Origin: Corallococcus caeni
Lineage (GTDB): Bacteria > Myxococcota > Myxococcia > Myxococcales > Myxococcaceae
Reading direction: 5' to 3'
Assembly: GCF_036245865.1 (NCBI RefSeq)
Contig: NZ_BTTW01000005.1
Location: 62,001-126,000, forward strand
Length of the DNA stretch: 64,000 nt
The position numbers and the translations under genes are program-made. Numbering within the stretch: the stretch's first letter is position 1; every line of letters starts with the position of its first letter. Shown here piece by piece: positions 26,030 through 34,531 of this stretch. The notes beneath the pieces were generated by a model. That model was not told the DNA's origin. It was given only the letters and a program-made list of their open reading frames with translations, and did no database searches.

Positions 26030-27058
26030 TCACATCCGCGGGCCCGCGAGCAGCGCCGCCCCGATGGCGCCGGACAGGTCGCCCAGCTCCGCGACGTGCA
26101 TCGCGGGCTTGCGCTCCGTCATGAACAGGTGCGGGTGCATGGCGTCCTCGATGGCCCCCAGGTACGTGGGCGCCAGCCGCGCCCCCAGCCCGCCCCCGAT
26201 GACGACGGCCTCCACGTCCAGCAGGTTGATGACGGAGGCGATGGCCACGCCCATCATCCGGATGGCCCGTTCGATGAGCCACGTGGCCAACGGATCCTTT
26301 TCCTTCAACGCCTTCGCCCAGACGCTGCTGGACAGGCGCGTGCGCTTCTTGTCGCGCATGATGTCGAAGAGGAGGGTCTTCTCGCCCTTCTTCGCCGCCG
26401 AGCGCGCCTTGCGCTCCATGCACGCGCGCCCCGCGTAGGCCTCCAGGCAGCCGCGCCGGCCGCAGCCACAGCGCGCGCCATCAGGCTTCACCACCATGTG
26501 GCCAATCTCACCGGCGGAGCCCTGCCCGCGCCACGGCACGCCGTTGAGCACCAGGCCTCCGCCCACGCCCGTGCCCCACCACACGCCCAGCACGGAGCGG
26601 TAGTTGCGTCCCGCGCCCAGCTTGTACTCGGCCGTGACCGCCACCTGGACGTCATTGCCCAGCACCACCTTGCTGCCGCCCACGAGGTCGCCCAGGTCCG
26701 ACGCCAGGGGATACGGCGCGTCCCAGCCGCCCGCCACGTTGCTCGTGTGCGCGAGCGTTCCGCTGTTCGCGTCCACCGCCCCCGCCGCGCCCACGCCCAC
26801 GCCCGCGAGCTTCGCGGGCTCGACGCCCGCGACCTGCGCCGCCTCGCCCAGCGCGCCGTAGAGCTCCTTCACCACCTCGCCCGGACCGCCCTTCGCGGGC
26901 GTCGGATGGCGGGCCCGGCCCAGCACCGCACCGCGCGCGTCCACGACGACGGCTTCAATCTTGGTGCCCCCCAGGTCGATGCCTCCCCAGATGCGGGCCT
27001 TGTCGGCCGGCGTCCCGTTCCGCCTGCCGTGCCCGTTCTTCGCAGAAGCCTCGGCCAT
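26030..27058 (-). CDS. ROK-family sugar kinase (glucokinase-like)
   Basis: 342 residues. The phosphate-binding motif GGIDLGGTKIEAVVVD lies near residue 25. The ROK zinc site appears as CGCGRRGCLEAYAG, and GEIGHMVVKPDGARC contains the catalytic/zinc histidine. Such cytosolic enzymes phosphorylate glucose, ManNAc or related sugars. The insert after the zinc site (RKARSAAKKGEKTLLFDIMRDKK) is typical of the longer glucokinase-like members. There is no DNA-binding domain, so it is a kinase rather than a repressor. It may supply sugar phosphates for the locus. It is divergent from wzx. Confidence 0.88.
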   Translation of the reverse strand: MAEASAKNGHGRRNGTPADKARIWGGIDLGGTKIEAVVVDARGAVLGRARHPTPAKGGPGEVVKELYGALGEAAQVAGVEPAKLAGVGVGAAGAVDANSGTLAHTSNVAGGWDAPYPLASDLGDLVGGSKVVLGNDVQVAVTAEYKLGAGRNYRSVLGVWWGTGVGGGLVLNGVPWRGQGSAGEIGHMVVKPDGARCGCGRRGCLEAYAGRACMERKARSAAKKGEKTLLFDIMRDKKRTRLSSSVWAKALKEKDPLATWLIERAIRMMGVAIASVINLLDVEAVVIGGGLGARLAPTYLGAIEDAMHPHLFMTERKPAMHVAELGDLSGAIGAALLAGPRM

Positions 27059-27253
27059 GTCTCACCCTCGTGGTTCGCGGCATCCCGCGGCCGCACGCGG
27101 CACAATCTGCGCAGCACCTTCGCGTCCGGAGCCGCCACGCGGAGCACCCCCGCGGCCGCCCGCCCGCTCCACGGGGTCTCATGCGAGCCCTCCTTCCACG
27201 AGGAGGAACGCGCCCTCCGCCCGCGCCCCCTGTTCGCCGCGAGCAGGCGCGCA

Positions 27254-27286
27254 TATAGGCTCCACCGGAGTTCCTCTCGTGGAGCC
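27254..27286 (+). promoter_or_regulatory. Putative wzx promoter with overlapping inverted repeat
   Basis: TATAGG (27254-27259) resembles a -10 box, with no good -35. It overlaps the first arm of a perfect 8-bp inverted repeat, GGCTCCAC (27258-27265) / GTGGAGCC (27279-27286), separated by 13 nt. The wzx start is 14 bases downstream. An operator covering the transcription start is one reading. Confidence 0.35.
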
Positions 27287-27299
27287 CCCCGTTTCCCAC

Positions 27300-28823
27300 A
27301 TGAGCAGCCGTTCCTCTTCCGCGCCGGACGTCACCGACGGCGCCCAACCCGTGGGCACCTCGGACGTGAAGGTCCGCGCTCAGCGCTCCATCGTGGCCCT
27401 GGGCCTGCGGACGCTCGGCTCCCTGGGGCTGCGCATGGTGAGTTCGCTCGCCCTGTCGCACCTGCTCTTCCCCTCGGACTATGGCGCCTTCGCCATCGTG
27501 GCCTTCACCGCGGCCATGGGCGCGTACCTGGGTGACCTGGGGCTCAGCGCGTCCCTGGTGCGCCAGGAGCACGAGCCCACCGAGGACGAGATCAGCACCG
27601 CGTTCTGGAGCCACCAGGCCTTCACCGTCGCCATCGTGGCGGCGCTGCTGGGGCTGGCGCCGCTGCTGGCGCGCTCCTATGAGCTGGGGCCGTCCGGCGC
27701 CGCCATGGTGGGCGCGGTGGCGCTGGGGCTGTTCTTCCACTCGCTGCGCGTCATCCCCATCATGATGCTGGAGCGCCACCTGCACTTCCCCGCCATCGCG
27801 CGCGTGGAGCTGGTGGAGAACGTCGCGCAGACGGCCTCCACCATCGCCCTGGCCGCGATGGGGGTTGGCGCCTGGGCGCTCATCGGCGGCGGCCTGGTGC
27901 GCGGCGCGGTGGGGCTGGTGATGCTGTGGCGGGCGGCGGCGTGGCGTCCGCGCGGGCGGGTGCGGTGGGCCATCGTCCAGCGGCTGCTCGGCTTCGGCAT
28001 CTGGTACCAGCTCACCGGCATCGTGCCCGCCATCCTCAACGGCTGGGTGCCGCTGGTGGTGGGGCGCATGGAGGGCAAGGACGCGGTGGGCCTGGTGAAC
28101 TGGGCCTTCGCGCTGGCCTCCGTGCCGCTGGCGATGAGCAGCGTGCTCAACCGCGTGGCCTATCCCGCCTACAGCCGCATGCAGCAGGACGCGGAGGCGC
28201 TGGCGGAGTACCTGCGCACGTCCATCCGCCGCATCAGCGCGGTGCTCCTCGTCGTCGTCCCCTTCGGCGTCATCGCGCTGCCGTTCCTCATCCCCGTCCT
28301 CTTCGGTGCGCGCTGGACGCCCGCCATCCCGCTGGTGCAGTGGTTCATGCTGGAGGGCGCGATGCAGGCGGTGCACGGCCTGCTGAACTCGCAGCAGTAC
28401 GCCAGCGGCCACGCGCGTGAGCGGGTGTACGTGCTCATCGGGTCCAGCTCGCTGCGCTTCGGCCTGGGCGCGCTCGCGGTGATGCACTGGGGCATCGTGG
28501 GCATTGGGGTCACCGCCACGGCCATCACGCTCACGGAGCTGTACCTGAGCGCGTGGCTGGTGGCCCGGCGCAGCCCGCATCTGGCCGGCCTGGAGTTCCA
28601 GGTGCTGGAGCCCTTCCTCACGGTGGGCGCGCTGCTGGCGCTCGCGGTGGGGCTGTCGCGGCTCGCCACGGGGCAGCACGGGGTGCTGGTGCAGGCGCTG
28701 GTGGGGGCCGGGGCGTTGGCGGTGCTGGTGCTCGTCCGCGAGCGTTCGCGGCACGGCCTGTCGCTGGTGGGGGAGTTGCGCGCCGTCGTGGCGCACGTGC
28801 GCGGACGGCGGGCCTCGTCGTGA
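27300..28823 (+). CDS. wzx: Polysaccharide flippase, Wzx/MATE-like (PST family)
   Basis: 507-residue membrane protein with a short Ser-rich cytosolic start and then 12-14 predicted helices (from LGLRTLGSLGLRMVSSLAL). The N-terminal polysaccharide-synthesis pattern SHLLFPSDYGAFAIVAFTAA is typical. It should flip undecaprenyl-linked repeat units to the periplasm. It is the only flippase candidate in the window, so it probably serves the WecA- and Wzy-type proteins nearby. The ATG at 27300 is supported by homology, as the frame further upstream is antisense to the ROK gene. Its stop overlaps the start of the next gene (GTGA). Confidence 0.9.
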   Translation: MSSRSSSAPDVTDGAQPVGTSDVKVRAQRSIVALGLRTLGSLGLRMVSSLALSHLLFPSDYGAFAIVAFTAAMGAYLGDLGLSASLVRQEHEPTEDEISTAFWSHQAFTVAIVAALLGLAPLLARSYELGPSGAAMVGAVALGLFFHSLRVIPIMMLERHLHFPAIARVELVENVAQTASTIALAAMGVGAWALIGGGLVRGAVGLVMLWRAAAWRPRGRVRWAIVQRLLGFGIWYQLTGIVPAILNGWVPLVVGRMEGKDAVGLVNWAFALASVPLAMSSVLNRVAYPAYSRMQQDAEALAEYLRTSIRRISAVLLVVVPFGVIALPFLIPVLFGARWTPAIPLVQWFMLEGAMQAVHGLLNSQQYASGHARERVYVLIGSSSLRFGLGALAVMHWGIVGIGVTATAITLTELYLSAWLVARRSPHLAGLEFQVLEPFLTVGALLALAVGLSRLATGQHGVLVQALVGAGALAVLVLVRERSRHGLSLVGELRAVVAHVRGRRASS

Positions 28824-29998
28824 GCACGCGCGTGGCACGTCCCGCGCTGCCCGCGCTCACCGGATTGCGCTTCCTCGCGGCGCTGGGCGTGATGGGCTAC
28901 CACGGCTACTGCGCGCCCTGCGCTCCGGCGCTGCCCACGGGGCCAGGCCGGCTGGTCGGCGCGGGCTTCTCCACCGTCAGCCTGTTCTTCATCCTGTCCG
29001 GCTTCATCCTCGCGTACACGTACCTGGACGAAGGGGGCATGCGGGGCACGCGGACGGAGTTCTTCCGCGCGAGGTTCGCGAGGCTGTACCCGGTGTACCT
29101 CGTGTCCCTGCTCGTGGACCTGCCCCTGTTCGTGCGCGCCATCCTCCAGGCGGAGCCCGCCGCGAGCGTGGGCGAGGTGCTGCGCATCAGCGGCGCGACG
29201 CTCACGCTCACGCAGGGCTGGCTGACGCTGCACCGGCCCACGTGGAACATCGTGGCGTGGACGCTGTCGGTGGAGGCGTTCTTCTACCTGCTGTTCCCGT
29301 TCGTGGGCCCGTGGCTGGCGCGACAGCGCTCCCGGTGGCTCTGCGTCATCGCCCTGGGGGCGTGGGCCCTGGGCACCACGCCCATGCTCGCGGCGGAGGC
29401 CGCTGCCCGGCTGCCGGACGGACCGCTGGCGGCCCTGCTCCGGGCCTGGGGGCTGATCTCCACGGACGCCATTCCGCTCGCGCGGCTGCCGGAGTTCCTC
29501 ATCGGCCTGTGCGTGGGGCGGGTGTTCTGCAGGCGCGAACATCCGGCGGCGCACGCGTGGGCGCGGACCGGGGGCTTCGTGCTCGTGGCGGGTGCGCTGG
29601 CGGTGGGCCTGATGGTGTTGCCAGGGCCGCCGTCACCGCTGGTGCAGGCCGCCGTGCTGGTGCCGCTGTTCACCGCGAGCATCCTCCTGCTCGCGGGCGG
29701 ACTCGTCGGTCGAGGCCTGGGGCTGGAGACGCGCGGGCTGGTGCTGCTGGGCGGCGCCAGCTACGCGCTCTACATGACCCACGGCTCGCTGCTGAACTAC
29801 GCGCTGGCGGTGAACACGCGCACGTTCATGCTGCCCCACAACGTGCTCACGCTGCTCATGGTCCCCGTGGTCGTGGGCGTGTCCGTGCTGCTCTTCCGGT
29901 GGGTCGAGGAGCCCATGCGCCACCGGCTCCGGAGCCCTGTTCAGCGGCGCGACCGCAGCGACACCGCGAGCACCCAGGGCGGGAACCCCAGCAGGTAG
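28820..29998 (+). CDS. Membrane O-acyltransferase (acyltransferase 3 family)
   Basis: 392 residues with about ten helices. It has ALTGLRFLAALGVMGYHGY at the N-terminus (the usual His retained in GYHG), then VSLFFILSGFILAYTYLDEGG. The GTG start at 28820 overlaps the wzx stop (GTGA), so it is translationally coupled to the flippase, supporting action on the same lipid-linked glycan. The last 58 bases overlap the 3' end of the opposing GT2 gene, an uncommon convergent overlap; the final residues here are basic and poorly conserved. Confidence 0.88.
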   Translation: MSTRVARPALPALTGLRFLAALGVMGYHGYCAPCAPALPTGPGRLVGAGFSTVSLFFILSGFILAYTYLDEGGMRGTRTEFFRARFARLYPVYLVSLLVDLPLFVRAILQAEPAASVGEVLRISGATLTLTQGWLTLHRPTWNIVAWTLSVEAFFYLLFPFVGPWLARQRSRWLCVIALGAWALGTTPMLAAEAAARLPDGPLAALLRAWGLISTDAIPLARLPEFLIGLCVGRVFCRREHPAAHAWARTGGFVLVAGALAVGLMVLPGPPSPLVQAAVLVPLFTASILLLAGGLVGRGLGLETRGLVLLGGASYALYMTHGSLLNYALAVNTRTFMLPHNVLTLLMVPVVVGVSVLLFRWVEEPMRHRLRSPVQRRDRSDTASTQGGNPSR

Positions 29999-30849
29999 CG
30001 CCACCGGGGCAGCACGCGGTGGAAGCGCAGGCCGCGCGCGTAGAGGGCCAGGGCCTGACGGCGATGGCCGTGCTCCAGCAGCCAGTGCGTCACGTGGCGC
30101 AGTCCGAAGAGCAGCATGGCCAGGCGTTCGCGACGGCGCGCGGCGCCTCCCGGGTAGTGCCCGCGACGCTCCTGCTCCAGCAGGAACAGCGTGCCTTCGT
30201 AGCCCCGGTCCAGGTCGCGCGAGGACGACGTCGCGTGCTGGCGATAGCCCAGCGTCACCGGGGACTCCACGTAGGCGAAGCCCGGCTCGACGCCCAGGCG
30301 GTACAGCAGGTCGTAGTCCTCGGCGCTGATGCGCCGGTCGCTGAAGCCCCCCACGCGGCGCAGGGCCTCCGTGCGCACGGCCACCGCGCACGCCGTGCGG
30401 ATGAAGGTCGCATCCGCGCTGGCCAGGTAGTCGTCGAAGCGCCGCGCGGTGACGGGCCCGTCCTCCAGGGCGGACATCTCCCGGGCGTCCTGGAAGGCGT
30501 GGGCCCGCCCCATCACCAGCGTGAGCGGGCCTTGGGACTGGAGGACCTGCTGGAACGTCGCCAGCGTCCACGGAGGCCACAGGTCATCGCTGTCCAGGAA
30601 GGCAACGTAGTCCCCCCGGGCCTCGCGGATGCCCAGGTTTCGGGCGACGCCCTGCCCCGCGTTCCGCTGGTGGAACACGCGCACCCGCGTCCCGTACCGC
30701 GCGAGCAGCTCGCCGGTGCCATCCGTGGAGCCGTCGTCCACGACGATGACCTCGAAGTCCGTCAGCGTCTGGGCGAAGACGGACGCCAGCGTCTCCTCCA
30801 GGAGCGCGGCGCGGTTGAAGGTCGGGATGACGACGGAGAAGAGGGGCAT
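29941..30849 (-). CDS. Glycosyltransferase family 2
   Basis: 302-residue GT-A enzyme (inverting). It starts with PLFSVVIPTFNRAALLEETL. The nucleotide-binding VIVVDDGSTDGTGELL and the metal-binding D-x-D in YVAFLDSDDLW follow, with an acceptor region around ISAEDYDLLYRLG. The C-terminus is helical and basic. ATG at 30849 is chosen because the domain starts at once; no strong Shine-Dalgarno sequence is seen. It is transcribed alone against its neighbours and is divergent from the next glycosyltransferase across 110 bases. Confidence 0.9.
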   Translation of the reverse strand: MPLFSVVIPTFNRAALLEETLASVFAQTLTDFEVIVVDDGSTDGTGELLARYGTRVRVFHQRNAGQGVARNLGIREARGDYVAFLDSDDLWPPWTLATFQQVLQSQGPLTLVMGRAHAFQDAREMSALEDGPVTARRFDDYLASADATFIRTACAVAVRTEALRRVGGFSDRRISAEDYDLLYRLGVEPGFAYVESPVTLGYRQHATSSSRDLDRGYEGTLFLLEQERRGHYPGGAARRRERLAMLLFGLRHVTHWLLEHGHRRQALALYARGLRFHRVLPRWRYLLGFPPWVLAVSLRSRR

Positions 30850-30869
30850 GCCGTGAGGGAGCAGGAGGG

Positions 30870-30885
30870 CCGGAGGATACTCCGG
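30870..30885. promoter_or_regulatory. Inverted repeat in a divergent glycosyltransferase promoter region
   Basis: CCGGAG-GATA-CTCCGG, a perfect 6-bp stem with a 4-nt centre, lies 21 bp before the GT2 start. On the minus strand the centre reads TATCCT, a possible -10 box, so a protein bound here could block the GT2 gene. Confidence 0.3.
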
Positions 30886-30959
30886 GCACCGGACGGCGAC
30901 ATGGCTTCCCGCCCGAGGCGCGAAGCGGTTAAGAGTCGCGCTGCCCCCGCTGTCCCTGG

Positions 30960-32123
30960 ATGAAGCCCCGCGTGTCTGCTCCCCTGCCCTCCTGGCATCT
31001 GCTGTCGGGCGAATACCCGCCCATGGCCGGTGGCGTCGCGGACCACTCGCGGCTGCTCGCGGACGCGCTGGCGGACGCGGGAGAGCAGGTCCACGTCTGG
31101 GCCCCGGGGCCTCACGGCGTCGTGAAGGAAGGTGGGGTGACGGTGCACCGCGCGCCCGGGCGGTTCGCGCCAGGGGACCTGCGCGCGCTGTCACGCGAAC
31201 TGGATGCCTGTCCGGGACCGCGCCGGCTGCTGCTCCAGTACGTGCCCCACGCGCTGGGCCTGAAGGCGATGAACGTCCCCTTCTGCGCGTGGTTCGCGGC
31301 GCGCCCTCAGGATGAACGACAGGTGTTCCTGCACGAAGCCGTCTACCCGTGGAGCCGTCGCGCGCCCTGGCGCCACCAGCTGCTGGCGGCCACGACCCGG
31401 CTCATGCTGCGGCTGGTGACCGAGGCCGCGGACCGCGTCTTCGTCTCCATCCCCGCCTGGACGGATCATCTGTCCGCGAGGGTGAAGCGGCGCACGGAGT
31501 GGCGGCCCGTGCCCAGCAACCTGCCCGCGGAGGTGTCCCCGGAGGAGTGCGCCCGCGCACGGGCCTCGCTGCCGGAAGGCATCTGGGTGGGTCACTTCGG
31601 GACCTACGGACAGGCCATCGCGGATCCCCTGGAGGCGGTGCTCGTCCCGGTGTTGGAGGCGGATGCCCGCAGGCAGGGGCTGTTGCTCGGAAGGGGCAGC
31701 GACGGGTTCCGGCAACGGCTGTGCACCAGACACCCGTCCCTCGCGAACCGGCTGCAGGCCCGGGATGCGCTGGCTCCGGGTGAAGCCGCGGCCTTCCTGC
31801 GGGCCAGTGATGTGCTGATACAGCCGTATCCGGATGGCATCAGCACCCGGAGGGGCAGCGCCATGGCCGGGCTGGCGCTGGGCGTCCCCATGGTCACGAA
31901 CACGGGGCACCTCACGGAGCCCCTGTGGCGCGACGCGCTTCCGGTGGCGCTGGTGGAGGGCGTGTCGCCACCGGCCCTGGCCGAAGCCACCGAGGACCTG
32001 CTCGCCCGGGACGACGCCCGCCGCGCGCTGGGAGCCCACGCCGCGCGCCTCTACCGCGAGCGCTTCTCCCTGGAGTGCACGGTGGAGGCCCTGCTGCGGC
32101 GAAGGACGGAGGACACGCCATGA
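30960..32123 (+). CDS. Glycosyltransferase (GT-B fold, GT4-like)
   Basis: 387 residues. The N-terminal domain opens with WHLLSGEYPPMAGGVADHSRLLADAL, the GT4 pattern with a Gly-Gly loop. The C-terminal domain is less canonical: instead of a clear E-x7-E it has PYPDGISTRRGSAMAGLALG, which occupies the same site. The central part includes the short strand WVGHFGTYGQAI. It is the first of four plus-strand glycosyltransferase genes; its stop overlaps the next start (ATGA). Confidence 0.82.
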   Translation: MKPRVSAPLPSWHLLSGEYPPMAGGVADHSRLLADALADAGEQVHVWAPGPHGVVKEGGVTVHRAPGRFAPGDLRALSRELDACPGPRRLLLQYVPHALGLKAMNVPFCAWFAARPQDERQVFLHEAVYPWSRRAPWRHQLLAATTRLMLRLVTEAADRVFVSIPAWTDHLSARVKRRTEWRPVPSNLPAEVSPEECARARASLPEGIWVGHFGTYGQAIADPLEAVLVPVLEADARRQGLLLGRGSDGFRQRLCTRHPSLANRLQARDALAPGEAAAFLRASDVLIQPYPDGISTRRGSAMAGLALGVPMVTNTGHLTEPLWRDALPVALVEGVSPPALAEATEDLLARDDARRALGAHAARLYRERFSLECTVEALLRRRTEDTP

Positions 32124-33283
32124 GCGCCCATGCCGTCCCACCGCGATTGGCGCTGCTGATGGATCCGCGCGAGGAGGGCTGGCCCAGCATGGACCTGGTG
32201 GGCGAAGCACTCGTGGAGGGGCTGGCGGCGTTTCCCACCGAGGTCGCCGTCACCCGCGTGCGGCCGTCGATTCCCCACGCCGTGCGTGCCCTGCCCCGCG
32301 TGGGCAACCGCAAGGCCGCCTTCAACGCGGACCGGCTGCTCACCCGCTTCGGACTCTACCCCGCGCGACTGCTGCGGGAACGCGTGGGGCACGACGCGTT
32401 CCACGTCGTGGACCACACCTACGCGCAGCTCGTCCACGCGCTGCCCGCGGAGCGCACCGGCGTCTTCTGCCATGACCTGGATGCCTTCCGCTCCGTCCTG
32501 GAGCCGCACCGCGAACCGCGTCCCAGGTGGTTCCGCCTGATGGCACGCGCCACGCTCAAGGGACTGGAGCGCGCGGCCCTCGTCTTCCACAGCACGCAGC
32601 AGGTGCGCGACGAACTGCTCGCGCACTGCGTGGTGCCTCCCGAGCGATTGGTGTGGGCGCCCTACGGGGTGTCGCCGGAGTACCGGCTCGAAGCCGTTCC
32701 CGGAGACGCCAGCGATACGGTGCTCGCACCGCTGAAGGGCCGGCCGTACCTGCTGCACGTGGGCAGCGCCATCCGCCGCAAGCGCCTGGACGTGCTCTTC
32801 GACGTCTTCGCGGCGCTGCGAGCCCGGCATCCGGACCTCATGCTGGTGCAGCAGGGAGGCGAACTGGACGCGGCCCAACAGGCACAGGTTGCGCGGCTCG
32901 GCTTGAAGGACGCGCTGCTGCAACCGCCCCGGCAGGAGCGGGCCACGCTCGCGGGCCTGTACCGGCGCGCTTGTGCGGTGCTGGTGCCCAGTGAGGCGGA
33001 AGGCTTCGGCCTGCCCGTCATCGAAGCGCTGGCGTGTGGCGTTCCCGTGGTGGCCAGCGACCTTCCGGTGCTGCGCGAAGTGGGCGCGGACGCCTGCACG
33101 TACTGCCCGGTGGGGGACGTGGCCGCGTGGGCGGAAGCCGTGGATGCGCTGCTCACCGGCCGCGTGCCCGTGCCATCACCGGAGACGCGGCGTGCTCGGG
33201 CCGCGCGCTTCACCTGGAGCGCCCACGCGCGCACGGTGCTGGACGCGTACCTGCATCGTCTTGACCGCCCCGGGCGGGTCTGA
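32120..33283 (+). CDS. Glycosyltransferase family 4 (GT1-domain, mannosyltransferase-like)
   Basis: 387 residues. It has FHVVDHTYAQLVHAL and GVFCHDLDAFRS in the N-terminal domain, VFHSTQQVRDELLAH and a GVSPEY segment at the domain boundary, and YLLHVGSAIRRKRLDVLFDV. The E-x7-E region is EAEGFGLPVIEALACGVPVV. The pattern resembles mannosyl- and rhamnosyltransferases of exopolysaccharide loci. The ATG at 32120 overlaps the preceding stop. The frame stays open upstream but is off-frame within the previous gene. Confidence 0.9.
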   Translation: MSAHAVPPRLALLMDPREEGWPSMDLVGEALVEGLAAFPTEVAVTRVRPSIPHAVRALPRVGNRKAAFNADRLLTRFGLYPARLLRERVGHDAFHVVDHTYAQLVHALPAERTGVFCHDLDAFRSVLEPHREPRPRWFRLMARATLKGLERAALVFHSTQQVRDELLAHCVVPPERLVWAPYGVSPEYRLEAVPGDASDTVLAPLKGRPYLLHVGSAIRRKRLDVLFDVFAALRARHPDLMLVQQGGELDAAQQAQVARLGLKDALLQPPRQERATLAGLYRRACAVLVPSEAEGFGLPVIEALACGVPVVASDLPVLREVGADACTYCPVGDVAAWAEAVDALLTGRVPVPSPETRRARAARFTWSAHARTVLDAYLHRLDRPGRV

Positions 33284-33298
33284 TTCGGTCGCTCCCGC

Positions 33299-34531
33299 GT
33301 GCGCATCCTGTTCCTCAACCCCGTGGGAATCCTGGGCGGTGCCGAGCGCGCACTCGTGGATCTGCTCGCGTGCCTGCGCACGCTGGAGCCTGACCTGTCG
33401 CTGCACCTCATCGCGGGCACGGATGGGCCACTCGTGGAGACGGCGCGGGGCCTCGGCGTGGAGGCCCGCGTGCTCGCCCTGCCGGATCGCCTCTCCGCGC
33501 TCGGAGACAGCGGACTGCGGGAACAGGGCCGGGCCGGGCTCTGGCGCTTCACGCGCGAGCTGGCACCCACGCCCCTGCTGCTAGCCCGCTACGGCCTCGA
33601 CTTGCGACGTGCGGTGCGCGACGCGGCGCCGGACCTGCTGCACTCCAATGGCATCAAGACCCACCTGCTGAGCGCGGCCACCACCGGGCTGCCGGTTCCG
33701 CGCGTGTGGCATGTGCACGACTTCCTCGGCGAACGTCCGCTCGTGCGTCGCGCGCTCTCCGGCCTGCATCCGCTGGCCTCGGCAGCCATCGCGAACTCGC
33801 AGGCGGTGGGTGACGACGCGCGCACGGTGCTCGGCGGGGTGCCCGTGCACGTGGTGCCCAACGGCGTGGACGTGGAGCGCTTCTCCCCGGGCCCGGGTGA
33901 CGGCGCGCACCTGGATGCGCTCGCCGCGCTGCCCCCCGCGCCCACCGGCACGCTGCGCGTGGGGCTGGTGGCCACCTACGCGCGCTGGAAGGGACATGAC
34001 GTCTTCCTGGAGGCCGCCGCACGTTTGGTACGCCAGGCCCCCACGCTACCCGTGCGCTTCTACCTGGTGGGCGGACCGCTCTACCGCACGCCGCTCTCGC
34101 AGTTCTCCGAAGCGGAGCTGCGCGGGCACGTGGAGCGCCACGGCCTCACGGGACGCGTGGGCTTCGTGCCCTTCCAGGCGGACCCCACGAGCGTGTACCG
34201 CGCCCTGGACGTCTTCGTGCACGCGAGCACGCGGCGGGAGCCCTTCGGCCTCACCATCGCGGAGGCGCTGTCATGCGGAAGGGCCGCGGTCGTCACGCGG
34301 ACGAGCGGCGCGGCGGAAGCGCTGCATGACGGAGAGGATGTCCTGACCACCGAGCCAGGAGACGCCGAAGCGCTGGCCCGGGCGCTGCTGCGGTTGCTGG
34401 AGGACGCGTCCCTGCGCGAACGGCTGGCGAGCGCGGCCCGCGACACAGCCGTGCGCGACTTCTCACGCGAGCGCTATGCCCGGGACATCCTGGGCGTGTA
34501 CCGGCGGGTGCTGTCGGAGCCGCGCGGATGA
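33299..34531 (+). CDS. Glycosyltransferase family 4
   Basis: 410 residues starting RILFLNPVGILGGAERALVDLL (Gly-Gly-Ala-Glu acceptor loop of GT4). It continues with HVHDFLGERP, NGVDVERFSPG at the domain junction, and the donor motif EPFGLTIAEALSCGRAAVV. The start is a GTG with no obvious ribosome-binding site, 15 bases after the previous stop, so coupling is likely. Its own stop overlaps the following gene by 4 bp (ATGA). Sugar donor and linkage are unknown. Confidence 0.9.
   Translation: MRILFLNPVGILGGAERALVDLLACLRTLEPDLSLHLIAGTDGPLVETARGLGVEARVLALPDRLSALGDSGLREQGRAGLWRFTRELAPTPLLLARYGLDLRRAVRDAAPDLLHSNGIKTHLLSAATTGLPVPRVWHVHDFLGERPLVRRALSGLHPLASAAIANSQAVGDDARTVLGGVPVHVVPNGVDVERFSPGPGDGAHLDALAALPPAPTGTLRVGLVATYARWKGHDVFLEAAARLVRQAPTLPVRFYLVGGPLYRTPLSQFSEAELRGHVERHGLTGRVGFVPFQADPTSVYRALDVFVHASTRREPFGLTIAEALSCGRAAVVTRTSGAAEALHDGEDVLTTEPGDAEALARALLRLLEDASLRERLASAARDTAVRDFSRERYARDILGVYRRVLSEPRG

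Noticed and set aside
27098-27112. CGGCACAATCTGCGC as a sigma-54 promoter for wzx
   Set aside because: GG and GC are correctly spaced, but the TT before the -12 GC is missing and it lies about 190 bp from the start; a chance match is likely in GC-rich DNA.
31925-32119. In-frame upstream extension of the glycosyltransferase starting at 32120
   Set aside because: It lies within the preceding glycosyltransferase in another frame, has no homologous sequence, and the ATGA overlap gives a better start.
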